A DNA stretch of 64,000 nucleotides, from contig NZ_JABMKW010000008.1 of assembly GCF_013204795.1 (NCBI RefSeq), positions 682,001 to 746,000 on the forward strand, written 5' to 3'. Position 1 is the first letter of the stretch. Every line of letters begins with the position of its first letter. Under the pieces are notes generated by a model. It was not told the origin of the DNA. It searched no databases and saw only the letters and a program-made list of their open reading frames with translations. Origin of the DNA: Pedobacter panaciterrae (lineage in GTDB: Bacteria; Bacteroidota; Bacteroidia; Sphingobacteriales; Sphingobacteriaceae). Shown here in pieces: positions 1-8,568 of this stretch. The translations under genes were made by a program, and so were the position numbers.

Positions 1-21
1 GATTCTCATATGTTAGAGAAC

Positions 22-122
22 CCTACGGCTTTAATCACCAGCAAGCTTTAATGAACACTTAATTCATTGATTTTACATTACTCACTTCATTTTGAAGAAC
101 CACCAAAATTGGGGAAGAACCA
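22..122. repeat. Left copy of a ~100-bp inverted repeat
   Basis: This stretch matches the reverse complement of 6833-6932 at roughly nine bases in ten, by eye, with one single-base gap. The best-conserved block reads TTAATGAACACTTAATTCAT in this copy. The copy runs directly into the tyrosine-integrase remnant at 141-362. Together the two copies bracket the Fic, DUF2625, lipoprotein and DUF4932 genes. It may be the end of an integrative element or a recombination site, but no target duplication could be identified. Confidence 0.8.
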
Positions 123-140
123 CTATCTGCGAAATATACA

Positions 141-362
141 AATATCAAGACCACCCAACATTATGCTAAAATCTTAGACATTAAAGTCGCAGCGGATATG
201 GCCGGCCTGGATGAAAAATTGCGTGACAAGGGACTGATTAATGTGGAAGCTAATGTGGGGGATCAGGAAAATGACAAGCCAGCGGATTTGGTCACCTCGC
301 CAGAGCCCAGCAGTGAGCCAGAAGACAAACCCGAACCGAAGATTATCAGGTTGTACGCCTAG
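141..362 (+). pseudogene. C-terminal remnant of a tyrosine recombinase (integrase)
   Basis: The frame ending at the TAG at 360-362 contains NIKTTQHYAKILDIKVAADM, the classic end of Bacteroidota tyrosine integrases, where the catalytic Tyr sits in the T-Q-H-Y-A context and is followed by an acidic, Pro-rich tail. The rest of the catalytic domain (Arg, His and Arg box residues) and the N-terminal domain are absent, because the upstream sequence is the 100-bp repeat. It is a remnant and cannot be active. It supports reading the left end as a former integrative element. The assignment rests on motif recognition only. Confidence 0.7.
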
Positions 363-835
363 TTGAATATGCTAACTATTAAAAATCAAACCATGACAGA
401 TTCTGTATTAACAGAGGAAATTGTTGTAAATAATATCAATTATATCAGGGAGCCTAAAGGAATGTTTGATGCTTATTTAGCTTTCTTAAGGAACTTCGGC
501 TATCCGAAGGCCGGGGGTACTGGTTTCCCTACAATTTATCATGCGATGGTAAGCAACGGATCGCCAGAGCCAACCTATGATACAGGTCGGGATTGCACCT
601 GTTTTCTGACTAAACTGCCGGCAAGAATTGAAGTAGAAGTATTATATGAAGGTGTAAATGGTAAGGTTAATGCTGAAGACAAAGCAGGAGGGAAGGTGAA
701 GGTGTAAATGAAGGTGTAAATGAGGGTGTAAATGAACAGGCATTAGTTAAGATGATACGAGCCACCTTTCCTGCCTGTGCTATTGCTACGAGTGAGGATA
801 TAAAAGAGCTTGTAACTGCACAACATAATCTGTGA
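363..835 (+). pseudogene. Truncated, frameshifted AlbA_2-type ATP-binding regulator
   Basis: Only the C-terminal part of an AlbA_2/HATPase_c_4-type putative DNA-binding regulator survives. The first 114 codons include GTGFPTIYHAMVSNGSPEP followed by a FLTKLPA-like strand, typical of the end of its ATPase-like domain. The frame closes at 705-707. In another frame, from about position 694, the sequence continues as EGVNEGVNEGVNEQ and then a 30-residue tail ending at 833-835. EGVN repeats are common linkers in this family, so I infer one frameshift near 690-700. The N-terminal AlbA_2 domain (expected total above 400 residues) is missing. Neighbouring integrase, RhuM and Fic genes fit a mobile or defence island. 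Confidence 0.6.
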
Positions 836-886
836 AAGTTGTTGAATGATGTTTAGAAACAAATTATTTACTTTTGACCATTCGAA

Positions 887-933
887 TTAAGAATAGGATA
901 AGGGGTATTATTTGCCCCTTATCCTATTCTTAA
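887..933. terminator. Perfect 19-bp hairpin
   Basis: Arms 887-905 and 915-933 are exact reverse complements (left arm TTAAGAATAGGATAAGGGG) around a 9-nt loop. It lies between the AlbA_2-like pseudogene and the first RhuM remnant. The length and perfection suit a bidirectional terminator or a small palindromic element. The arm ends are A/T-rich, but there is no long T-run beyond the right arm. Confidence 0.75.
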
Positions 934-987
934 TAGTTATGATATGACCAGAGCATATAAATCTGTAAACCTTACTCAAAGCCAGTA

Positions 988-1264
988 AATATTTATCAAA
1001 CACCTGACGGTGAAACTGGAATTGACATTAAAATTGAGTATGAAACAAATTGACTTACCAAAACCAGATTGTCGACTTATTTAAATCTAGCAAAGCTAAC
1101 ATCAGCGAGCATATCAAAAACATTTTGAGTCTAAGGGATTAGATAAAGATTCAACTGGTCGGTATTTGCGAATAGTTCGGCAGGAAGGCGAAAGAAAAGT
1201 ATCCAGAGATCTGGAACATTATAATTTGGACCTGATCATTTCAGTAGGTCTTATCCGTCTATAA
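988..1264 (+). pseudogene. Decayed RhuM-family gene, copy 1
   Basis: Translated piecemeal, this gives IYQTPDGETGIDIKIE, then NQIVDLFKSSKANISEHIKN, then a tail with HYNLDLIISVGL. These are the hallmark segments of RhuM (virulence/KilA-N-like) proteins in the correct order. At least two frame changes, near 1045 and 1115, are needed to join them, and a TAA ends the last frame at 1262-1264. The N-terminal methionine and the long C-terminal half are missing. RhuM genes often sit in mobile or restriction islands, and their function is not well defined. A second decayed copy lies at 7876-8112. Confidence 0.65.
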
Positions 1265-1369
1265 CTTTATAAACGACAAGTAATTTCAAGATTGACGGTC
1301 CGTATATATGTAAAGTACATCTTTCTGATCCATGTCTTTATCTGCTGTTGAGGTTTATGACGCTGTCGG

Positions 1370-2926
1370 TTAACTTGGCAAGTGAGCGACTGGTTTCCCT
1401 TTCATATTTTCAGCAACCAGATAGGCAATAAATTTTGAGAAGACACTGATGTCACCAGTGACGCTGGCAGTTTCCAGTGATTTCATGTACTCATCCCTTT
1501 TCTCCACTGGTATCACTGTCCATGGATATCCCCCTGAGGCGAGCATTGTATTCATTAAAAATCTGCCTATTCTACCATTGCCATCCATGTAAGGATGGAT
1601 GAAGACAAAAATATAGTGGCCCAGGACTGCCCTTACTGCAGGATGCTGTTCCTTTTGCAAGAGTTCAAATAATTCAGGCATGGCATCACGCATAGCTTCA
1701 ACACTCAGTGGTACGTGCTTTGATGAACTGATATAGACTTGGTGACTCCGGTAGCCAGCCAGATCTGAAGCTTTTAGTATTCCAGCTTGTACACTCGGAT
1801 CAAAAAGTTCCCGGTACCATTTCTGATGGTCTTTATCTGCTTGCAATCCAGCGTTCTCTCCCTGTAGGATTTTTTCCAATGTTTTTTTTACTTCCTGAAA
1901 GGCTTGGAAATAACCTCTTGCAGCCATAGCATCTTTCTGTTTACGGTCTTGTTGGGAGCTATCTTTGTCCCATTCACCGCTGCTCACTTTAGCAATGAGC
2001 TCAGGGGTAACTTTGTAACGTTCAATGGAAAGAGAGTGGTAAGCATCTGTTAGATACACTTCATCTACTATTTTAATATAAGCTTCCTGATCTGCCGGTA
2101 CACCAGGAGCTTTCGGGAAATCTTTTATAATGATTTCACTCATTTGCTGCCACATCAACCGTATGCGATTGACAAAAGGGGATCGCTCACGTGGGCTGAT
2201 CGCTATTTGTAATTTTTCCTGAAAGGGGTCATATTCTCTGATGTCATATCCCGCTTGTCTCATCGTATCAATGATTTGGTCAGCAATCCTATCCCTTCCA
2301 ATGTTCCGGAACGCACCGCTCAACCTACCGCTAATGGTAGAGTGACCATTGTCAAGCAAAATAGGTAATAGTTCTGAAGCATCGCTAATACTGGCTAAGG
2401 TGATGCGGCAATCCAGTGGTTTTGATCGATAGATCCCTTCGGTGCTATATATCAGTGCTGCTTGCAGGTTGTACACCTGGAGGTTATTGATGGTAGTCAT
2501 CAATTCCTTCGCAGGAATTTCAGCCCTATAATTGAACAGAGAGGTGTTATGGGGGAAGGAAATGGGGCTGTTATTTGCTTTTGGTGAGCGCAGATGAAGT
2601 TGTGTGGGTACTGTCCAATTACCCGCATGTAGCACGAGCGATTGGTCTGCCGAAAGGCACCAGTTTCCTTCATACTTGTGCCGAATAAATTTGGTGCAGA
2701 AATCCCAATAACAGCTGTACCAGGATGTTGTATCTCCTGGGACTTCAGAAGGGTTAGATGAGATATACCAGCCTTTAGAGACTTCTTTTATAAAGCCATT
2801 CTTCAAAAGGATCTCCCGTTGGGAACGGCTTGGGATTTCATCTGTATGGATTCCTGCAGATCCTTTTTCCTGAAGTTCTTTTAGCGTTACTAATGCTTCT
2901 GCAAATTTTTCCTTTGGTGTTGCCAT
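1370..2926 (-). CDS. Fic family protein with N-terminal regulator-like extension
   Basis: This 518-residue protein carries the Fic signature HPYMDGNGRIGR starting at about residue 444, complete with catalytic His, acidic residue and Gly-Asn-Gly-Arg loop. An active adenylyltransferase or related NMP-transferase is therefore likely. A helix around residue 297 contains SLSIER, which resembles the inhibitory (S/T)xxxE(G/N) motif of autoinhibited Fic proteins but has Arg in place of Gly/Asn. The first ~240 residues look like a winged-helix plus AbiEi-type antitoxin region, which is inference. The start is the ATG at 2926. No antitoxin gene lies next to it, consistent with built-in inhibition. A 24-bp repeat array sits 130-230 bp upstream. 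Its substrate cannot be told from sequence. Confidence 0.88.
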   Translation of the reverse strand: MATPKEKFAEALVTLKELQEKGSAGIHTDEIPSRSQREILLKNGFIKEVSKGWYISSNPSEVPGDTTSWYSCYWDFCTKFIRHKYEGNWCLSADQSLVLHAGNWTVPTQLHLRSPKANNSPISFPHNTSLFNYRAEIPAKELMTTINNLQVYNLQAALIYSTEGIYRSKPLDCRITLASISDASELLPILLDNGHSTISGRLSGAFRNIGRDRIADQIIDTMRQAGYDIREYDPFQEKLQIAISPRERSPFVNRIRLMWQQMSEIIIKDFPKAPGVPADQEAYIKIVDEVYLTDAYHSLSIERYKVTPELIAKVSSGEWDKDSSQQDRKQKDAMAARGYFQAFQEVKKTLEKILQGENAGLQADKDHQKWYRELFDPSVQAGILKASDLAGYRSHQVYISSSKHVPLSVEAMRDAMPELFELLQKEQHPAVRAVLGHYIFVFIHPYMDGNGRIGRFLMNTMLASGGYPWTVIPVEKRDEYMKSLETASVTGDISVFSKFIAYLVAENMKGKPVAHLPS

Positions 2927-3057
2927 AGCCTTTTGATTTTGTTCTGCTGGTGTTTCTTATCAGTCTGTTAACTCCTGCTGAATTAACACTTCCTCCTTAG
3001 AGTTCTTTTTTGTTACGTCGTTTCTTAATAGATTCAATAATATCTATTCATATTTTA

Positions 3058-3153
3058 TAGTTGTGTTATTTCTATTGTTTATTGTTGTGTTGTTTCTATT
3101 GTTTGTTGTTGCGTTATTTCTATTGCTTGTCGTTGTGTTAGTTCTATTGCTTA
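3058..3153. repeat. Four-unit 24-bp tandem repeat
   Basis: Four imperfect head-to-tail units cover 3058-3081, 3082-3105, 3106-3129 and 3130-3153. The shared core is GTTATTTCTATTG with TTGTTGTG-like flanks. Neighbouring units differ at a few positions. The array is in the upstream region of the minus-strand fic gene and the plus-strand DUF2625 gene, so it could be an operator or iteron-like array, or slipped-strand expansion. There are no spacers, so it is not CRISPR. Confidence 0.85.
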
Positions 3154-3393
3154 TTGCAAATATATGATTATTATCTGTTTACCTCTCCTTTAATAGTCCT
3201 AATTGTATTGCCTGTCTGTGTTCTGTTTAGTTAAATATGTCCTGCATTTGAGCTTTACACTTTGTGAAAAGAGTAGCCAAAAAACGTATAAGAAATTGCA
3301 AATTAATAATGCTTAGCGTATATTTTAATTATTTTACCATCTAGAAGACTTGCGTATATTTAAGAGTAAGCGGCTATTTTACAGACCCCTATT

Positions 3394-4137
3394 ATGACAC
3401 GACATTTTATTGCAACAATACTGACCCTAATAACTTTGACAACGACAGCACAAAACAAAATGCGACCAGTTGACGAACTAATAAATAAGACCGACTCAGG
3501 TTGGACACTTGTAAAAGATTGGATTAAATCTGCCAAAAACAAAGTTGAAATTTTGGCGGTTGATACAGTAAAAGCAAAAGACGCTTTGTATAAAATCCAA
3601 GTGACAACACGTTCGCCAATGGGTGCAGTTGTTTATATGACAGGTGGGCTTTTAATTGATGATGGTTGGATTAGAATTCTTGGTTCGGGCAATGCAAAAC
3701 TTGGTCGGACACTTCCAGATTGGAACAAAGGAAAATCATTTAAAGAATTTGGAGAAATACCATCATTTTTGCTTATCGCTGACGACGCTGTTGGCGGACT
3801 TTACCTTTTGAACGGCGGTGGGCTTGGCAAGGACTTTGGAAAAATCTATTATTTTTCGCCTGACAATTTAGAGTATGAATCGCTTGACATTACATATACA
3901 GAATTTCTACAATTTTGTTTTAACAACGACTTAGACAAATTTTATAAAGGCAACCGGTGGACAAAATGGAGAGACGAAGTTTCAAAGTTAGACGGCGACA
4001 AAGTTTTTAGTTTTTATCCATTTCTTTGGACAAAGGAGGGTAAAGACATAAATAAAAATACACGAAAAGCAGTTTCGGTTGAAGAGCAATACAGTTTAAA
4101 CCTTGATATGCGGAAACAACTTGGGCTTGATAAATAA
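3394..4137 (+). CDS. DUF2625 family secreted protein
   Basis: This 247-residue protein has an N-terminal signal peptide (hydrophobic residues 5-18, then TAQN) and a DUF2625 domain. Recognisable segments are PVDELINKTDSGWTLVKDW, VTTRSPMGAVVY, a GxxRxLGSG strand and LPDWN. Members are found in scattered Gram-negative and actinobacterial genomes and have no established function. No catalytic motif is evident. The codon choice is very A-rich and looks different from the GH2 and kinase genes further right, which suggests arrival with the accessory island. It stands alone, with no partner on the same strand within 250 bp. Confidence 0.8.
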   Translation: MTRHFIATILTLITLTTTAQNKMRPVDELINKTDSGWTLVKDWIKSAKNKVEILAVDTVKAKDALYKIQVTTRSPMGAVVYMTGGLLIDDGWIRILGSGNAKLGRTLPDWNKGKSFKEFGEIPSFLLIADDAVGGLYLLNGGGLGKDFGKIYYFSPDNLEYESLDITYTEFLQFCFNNDLDKFYKGNRWTKWRDEVSKLDGDKVFSFYPFLWTKEGKDINKNTRKAVSVEEQYSLNLDMRKQLGLDK

Positions 4138-4412
4138 AAACAGCCGCTTCATTAAAAAAGGCATATATTTCAAAAAGGCTGAATTTGTGTTAAGTTGTGG
4201 AGGGACTAATGGATGCCAACCCGACATCAGGTACAATGGTGCTTTCCGGCTGAGCTATGGGTTTGAATGCGTGTTTAGCTAGGAAGCCAACAAAACTGAT
4301 ACCACATTTTCATGCATTAGCAGCGCTTGTTGATCCTGCTTACTTAGAGGAATTATTTCGGTGATGATGTAAGTATTTTCGAATTTTCGCAACCTATAAT
4401 GTAAACAATCAA
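4138..4412. other. Intergenic stretch without a recognisable gene
   Basis: Short open stretches exist (for example one reading about 20 codons near 4300-4365), but none has a start, length or family signature that I can support. It may be debris from a rearrangement. No hairpin or repeat was noticed. Confidence 0.4.
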
Positions 4413-4607
4413 ATGATGATGAAATTTATGTGCATTATGTTGTTGTTCTGCCTATTTTCCTGCGGACAACAATCTTCACCCGATGGCAGGTCACGTTTAA
4501 GAGATGCGGCGATACAATTACAGATTGACAGTATGAAGCGGCAGAATATTGCGTTGCTGGACAGCATTGCCAATATTAACAGGAAACTAAATGCAATAAA
4601 ACGATGA
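4413..4607 (+). CDS. Small lipoprotein
   Basis: This 64-residue protein has a short signal peptide and the lipobox LFSC at residues 14-17, so it should be lipidated at Cys17. The mature part is a charged helix with heptad-like spacing (QLQIDSMKRQNIALLDSIAN) that could form a coiled coil. Its stop codon overlaps the next ATG as ATGA at 4604-4607. It was therefore once translationally coupled to a secreted protein that is now truncated. Function unknown. Confidence 0.6.
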   Translation: MMMKFMCIMLLFCLFSCGQQSSPDGRSRLRDAAIQLQIDSMKRQNIALLDSIANINRKLNAIKR

Positions 4608-4694
4608 ACCTAACTATCAGGAAAGCCACTGTCACCTTGCTTTTTTTGCCTGCCTTTTACTGTGGGCCTTGCGCAGACGAATATTCTTGCTTAA
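4604..4694 (+). pseudogene. Truncated start of a secreted protein
   Basis: The ATG at 4604 overlaps the lipoprotein stop and begins a signal peptide, MNLTIRKATVTLLFLPA. One frame change near 4655 restores a normal cleavage region, FTVGLAQTN, but a TAA follows almost at once at 4692-4694. Only the signal peptide of the former downstream gene remains. The family cannot be named. Confidence 0.5.
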
Positions 4695-4814
4695 AAACAT
4701 AGATGATGAAGCTGTCTGTTTCGTTATCTACTGAAACACCCTTAAATTGATTGGTTTTATTGAAGATTGCTTTGTTGGCCTTCAAGACCTACTAACGATA
4801 AAATGCCAGTTTAT

Positions 4815-4870
4815 TTCAAGAATTACGAAAATAGGCGAAGAACCACTTTCCCCGAAATACGCATATATCA
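4815..4870 (+). repeat. Diverged copy of a short dispersed repeat
   Basis: The core GAAGAACCACTTTCCCCGAA here resembles 114-133 (GAAGAACCACTATCTGCGAA) and continues to be similar on both sides, at about 70 percent by eye over 55 bases. A third relative lies at 21231-21276. It falls just downstream of the DUF4932 gene. Confidence 0.55.
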
Positions 4871-4893
4871 CGACTTTAGCTGATGAAACCCAT

Positions 4894-6549
4894 CTACTTT
4901 GCTACCCAAACCTGTGCCTGCCTACTGAAATTCCCCTGCCGGAGTGTAGTAAAGTTCTGGAAAATATGGTAGTTGCCACTTCCATTTATGATCTGGTTAA
5001 AGTCTACCACATCCGCCGGGCTCTGACCAGTGTACACCGCCATCATGTTTTGCGGGTTGACCGGATTTACCCAGCCGATCAAGATTCCGTAGCCTTTTCC
5101 TGCATAAATATTTTCAGCGATTACCTTTTCATCTCCGACATGCAGCGGGATTTGCGGCATGTACTTTTCCAGAAACTTATTCCCCTTGACGCTTCCCCAG
5201 ACAGATAGGTTGTAGCCCGTTAAATCCATTTTCAGCGCAGCGGTATCGGCTACCATTTTTGCTTCTTTGAGCGAGCCAATCCTGTTTTTAAAACCGTTCA
5301 TGAAGTCTTTCAGCTTCCGGTCTGCAACCTGGTCGGTTTCGGCTGTTGAATAAATAAACAGGATGTTTTTCTTATCATAGATGTCCCCGATCTGCGGAAT
5401 AGCAGCAAGGTCAGGCTTTCTGATCTGCTCCGTTTCCGCCATCCACCGGTCAATGTCGCTCTGCTGAATAGACTTCATAGCCTTCACGATCTCCGGCATA
5501 AAATTGTCGAGCGTTGGATATTTCGACCGGTTGGACTCATAGTGCTTTAAAGCCGCAATCAACGGATTTAAGTAGATCCAGCGCATTCCTTTCTGGAACC
5601 TGAAATAGTTCAAATCTGCAGCCTCTTCTCCGAATTTCAGGGCCGCCATCCGGCAGGCAATTGCCTCTGTGAGGTGTTCTTTGAAAACTACCGGCCAGGA
5701 GTGATAAGCCTGCGCCTTCATGGACTCGCGGATTGGTTCTAGTAAATGCCCCATGGGCTCAAACTGATCCTGGATTTTCTCCACAGCAGGATTAGCGAAG
5801 GAATGCGCGAACTCATGCCAAAGCAACTTATAGAGCCCTCGGACGTCAAAAGTCGGCACCCTGATCGCTGTTTTTTCCGGGGAGATCACCGCATACAGTT
5901 CCGCGCCGTCCCTTTTGAATATTCTTGGTCCAAAATTCCCCCAGCCTAAAAAGTTCAGGATCACGTTAAACTGAACCTGCTTTTTATCCTTCGCCCCGCA
6001 ATAGTCCATCAGTCTGTTCTTTTCATCAAAATCAGGCAGGTTATACGCCAGGGTAGCTAGCGATATCTGATAGAGATCCGAATTGCTGTTAAAAAAAGCG
6101 GCGTAATTTGATTTCCGGCAAAAATCCTTCATCAGGATACGCAATGAATCCAGTGCAGGATTTTTCTTTTCTGATACTTCAATATCCTTGCGCCAATCCA
6201 GCTCCTGTGTCATGTGCAGCATAAACCAGATCGGCCCGTCAATTGTGGTAAAGAGTTTTCCGTACAATGGATTTTTTGAAAGATAGGCAAAGAGCTGATG
6301 GTCTTTGTACAGCGTAAATGCCGCTGCCATTTTTTGCTTATAATCCAGGTCTATAAAATTGGTTACCGGAACGCCAGCCAATACCTCCATCGTATGAAAC
6401 AGTTCGATTCTCGGATCAACCGAGAAATTCACCTCATTTAAAACGATCGTGTTTTTCCTGAATTTGGCTCCGGATGTCCCGCTGAATGCTTCAGTGGTAA
6501 AAACAGCAAGCAATATAACAGCAAAGAGGGGAAAGGTTATTTTTTTCAT
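4894..6549 (-). CDS. DUF4932-type secreted zinc metallopeptidase-like protein
   Basis: This 551-residue exported protein has a signal peptide at residues 1-22. It contains the zinc-binding HEFAH at 245-249 (LLWHEFAHS), and a likely third ligand Glu in HLTEAIACR near 295, the spacing of gluzincin peptidases. These features match Bacteroidota DUF4932 proteins, which have a C-terminal extension of unknown role. The gene is monocistronic and reads toward the small lipoprotein. The start is the ATG at 6549; the next Met is internal. Periplasmic or surface proteolysis is inferred from the motif; substrate unknown. Confidence 0.75.
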   Translation of the reverse strand: MKKITFPLFAVILLAVFTTEAFSGTSGAKFRKNTIVLNEVNFSVDPRIELFHTMEVLAGVPVTNFIDLDYKQKMAAAFTLYKDHQLFAYLSKNPLYGKLFTTIDGPIWFMLHMTQELDWRKDIEVSEKKNPALDSLRILMKDFCRKSNYAAFFNSNSDLYQISLATLAYNLPDFDEKNRLMDYCGAKDKKQVQFNVILNFLGWGNFGPRIFKRDGAELYAVISPEKTAIRVPTFDVRGLYKLLWHEFAHSFANPAVEKIQDQFEPMGHLLEPIRESMKAQAYHSWPVVFKEHLTEAIACRMAALKFGEEAADLNYFRFQKGMRWIYLNPLIAALKHYESNRSKYPTLDNFMPEIVKAMKSIQQSDIDRWMAETEQIRKPDLAAIPQIGDIYDKKNILFIYSTAETDQVADRKLKDFMNGFKNRIGSLKEAKMVADTAALKMDLTGYNLSVWGSVKGNKFLEKYMPQIPLHVGDEKVIAENIYAGKGYGILIGWVNPVNPQNMMAVYTGQSPADVVDFNQIINGSGNYHIFQNFTTLRQGNFSRQAQVWVAK

Positions 6550-6832
6550 ATGTTATGTATTTAGCGTTCGTGTTTGTTCAGGGCCGAGCTCAAGCGATAG
6601 GACGCTGATAGCTCCTTCCATGTTGCACCTTTTTCATTAATAATTCATAAGGATTATAAACGATTATGGTATTTCTAATTTTTTTTGCTCCACCGTCCCC
6701 TTGCTGGAGTGAAAGTAGCATCATCCAGGAGGCGCTATGAAAAAATGTGACGAAACCCCAATAAAATGTGATGAGTAGATAAAAGCTGGATTAAAAACCG
6801 GGGTGACGTCTGGGTGTATGTTCCGTTGAAAA

Positions 6833-6932
6833 TGGTTCTTCCACAATTTTGGCGGTTTTTAAAATGAGGCGAGTAATGTAAAATCAATGAATTAAGTGTT
6901 CATTAAGGCTTGCTGATGATTAAAGCCGTAGG
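6833..6932. repeat. Right copy of the ~100-bp inverted repeat
   Basis: Reverse-complement partner of 22-122. The conserved block reads ATGAATTAAGTGTTCATTAA on this strand. It differs from the left copy by a handful of substitutions and one deleted base. It lies just upstream of the fragmented membrane-protein gene at 6959. Confidence 0.8.
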
Positions 6933-6958
6933 ATCCACTAACATAAATATTTACCTAT

Positions 6959-7338
6959 TTGATTTCCGCTGTTATACCTTTTGCATTTTTTACATTTTTA
7001 CTTTATGTATGGCTATGGAATACATTTGGAAAAACTGTTTTAGAAATCTCACCGAACAAAATGTGCGTAAGACAGAAAAACAAATTATTTAGCAAGACTA
7101 AAACTTATCTGAAATCAGAAATACAAGAAGTTTATATCCTTGACTTAAGTATGAGAGGACACGTTTTCTTATTAGACCAAATTACTTATTCTCAAACTCC
7201 AACCAATCAATCGTCGTGATGACAAACGTAAACAGGCAAGACAGAATAGTAGATTGGTTGACAATAGCTCAAGCAAATGATTTATTAAACAAAATAAAGT
7301 CCACATTAATCTGCTATAAGCAACTACAAAATGTTTAA
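6959..7338 (+). pseudogene. Fragmented membrane protein with PH-like domain
   Basis: The first frame has a membrane segment (AVIPFAFFTFLLYVWLW) followed by KTVLEISPNKMCVRQKNKLF and a KTYLKSEIQEV strand. This is the pattern of small Bacteroidota membrane proteins with a bacterial PH-like domain. The frame closes at 7219. A different frame continues with RIVDWLTIAQANDLLNKIK up to 7338, which looks like the normal C-terminal helix. One frameshift near 7200 is inferred. The 5' end may also be clipped by the adjacent inverted repeat. Confidence 0.45.
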
Positions 7339-7702
7339 CCCAAAACACAATATGAAGGAAATCCTAAACGTAAAAACTGCTTTGGGACACCTATCAATTG
7401 TCTTCATTCTTATACTATTTATTTGTGTTTTTCTATATATGCTTGGTATTCCGCTAATATATTGGGCGACATTTGGGGAAGGCGCATCATCTGATAGAAC
7501 CTATGAAATGCCCATACATATTTTCATTGAAAACTGGGGTGCATTAATCATTATTTTATTGGCTTGTGCAATAGCAATGATATATAATCTTAATAAGCGT
7601 GACATCAGGCATTCGAAATCATATCTAATAACGGCGGCGGTAATTTCAGTTTTGTATATATTTAGAAATCCAATCATAGACGTATTTATTGGAATTAGCT
7701 GA
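7331..7702 (+). CDS. Hypothetical three-helix membrane protein
   Basis: This 123-residue protein has three predicted membrane segments: residues ~19-42, ~68-87 and ~98-118. The short loops carry charged residues. No family was recognised. It begins inside the tail of the preceding broken gene, so the pair may once have been an operon. No conserved motif suggests a function. Confidence 0.5.
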   Translation: MFNPKHNMKEILNVKTALGHLSIVFILILFICVFLYMLGIPLIYWATFGEGASSDRTYEMPIHIFIENWGALIIILLACAIAMIYNLNKRDIRHSKSYLITAAVISVLYIFRNPIIDVFIGIS

Positions 7703-7875
7703 AGACAATTGCTGCTCATAGCAAGGATTTTGCAATAGTGGGGCGAAACTGCAAAGTTCAACGCCAGTTTTTCGATTCAACTTTTGTACAAAATTGAAGA
7801 TTTTTGCTTTCTTGTTTCTGTTTGTTGGAAATACAATTACAATATTATTGGCCTGGAAAATGTGCTGTTGGTCCT

Positions 7876-8112
7876 GAACAAATTGTTATTTATCAAACAC
7901 CAAGCGGTGAAACTGCAATTGATGTAAAAGTTGAGTAGAATACTGTCTGGCTAGCATTAAGTCAGATGGCTGAACTGTTTGGTAAAAATAAATCAACAAT
8001 TTCAAGGCACCTTAGTAACATATACAAGGAAGAAGAATTGGATCAAGAAGCAACTGTTGCAAAAAAGGCAACAGTTCAAATAGAAGGAAATATACAGTCA
8101 GCACCATTCCCG
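7876..8112 (+). pseudogene. Decayed RhuM-family gene, copy 2
   Basis: The frame reads EQIVIYQTPSGETAIDVKVE, then an in-frame TAG at 7936-7938, then NTVWLALSQMAELFGKNKST and RHLSNIYKEEELD. These are the N-terminal Bro/KilA-like DNA-binding segments of RhuM proteins. Homology fades after about 8112, although the frame stays open to 8220 with an unrelated tail. It lacks the C-terminal two-thirds of the family. The KNKSTISRHLSN helix differs from copy 1 (SKANISEHIKN), so these are old paralogues and not a recent duplication. Confidence 0.65.
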
Positions 8113-8220
8113 CCAATTGCACACATTAAATCTGTTAGGTTTCCTAAAAACCATTCGGTGTCATATCCGGACAATAGCTGTTTTAACTTTTTTGATTTCT
8201 GTTCGAGGCTCATAATTTAA

Positions 8221-8568
8221 ATCTAGTTTAGTTTATAATGCTATATTATGGTGATATTGTCCATCAAAACCGTTTGTTTGTCCATTTATATTGTACATCT
8301 TGTGCCCTAATTTAGAGCGCCAAATATCAATGATATGACTCTGAACTCATCCTGAACAGATTTTAAAACATATACCCAAACAGGATAAGCTTCATAAAAA
8401 TTTTGGGCTGTAATTCCCGTGTCCTAACCAAATTTTAAAACAAACCTATGAACAAGAAAATTACTACCCTAATTTATTATAGTATACCCCAGAATGAAAT
8501 CAAGAGTAATCAGTTAATTACCCAGAATCCGGCTTGATAGCATACGCGTAGCCCACTTTCAAATACAA
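8221..8568. other. Upstream region of the GH2 gene
   Basis: No gene is seen. The A/T-rich stretch 8460-8500 contains TATAGTATACC, a small palindrome that could belong to the promoter, but no confident Bacteroidota -7/-33 pair was assigned. Confidence 0.3.

Noticed and set aside
3058..3153. CRISPR-like array
   Set aside because: The 24-bp units are directly head to tail with no spacers and no cas genes nearby, so it is a tandem repeat.
4747..5208. Plus-strand frame of 153 codons
   Set aside because: It lies mostly antisense to the well-supported DUF4932 gene and has no family signature of its own; its first part is the dispersed repeat.
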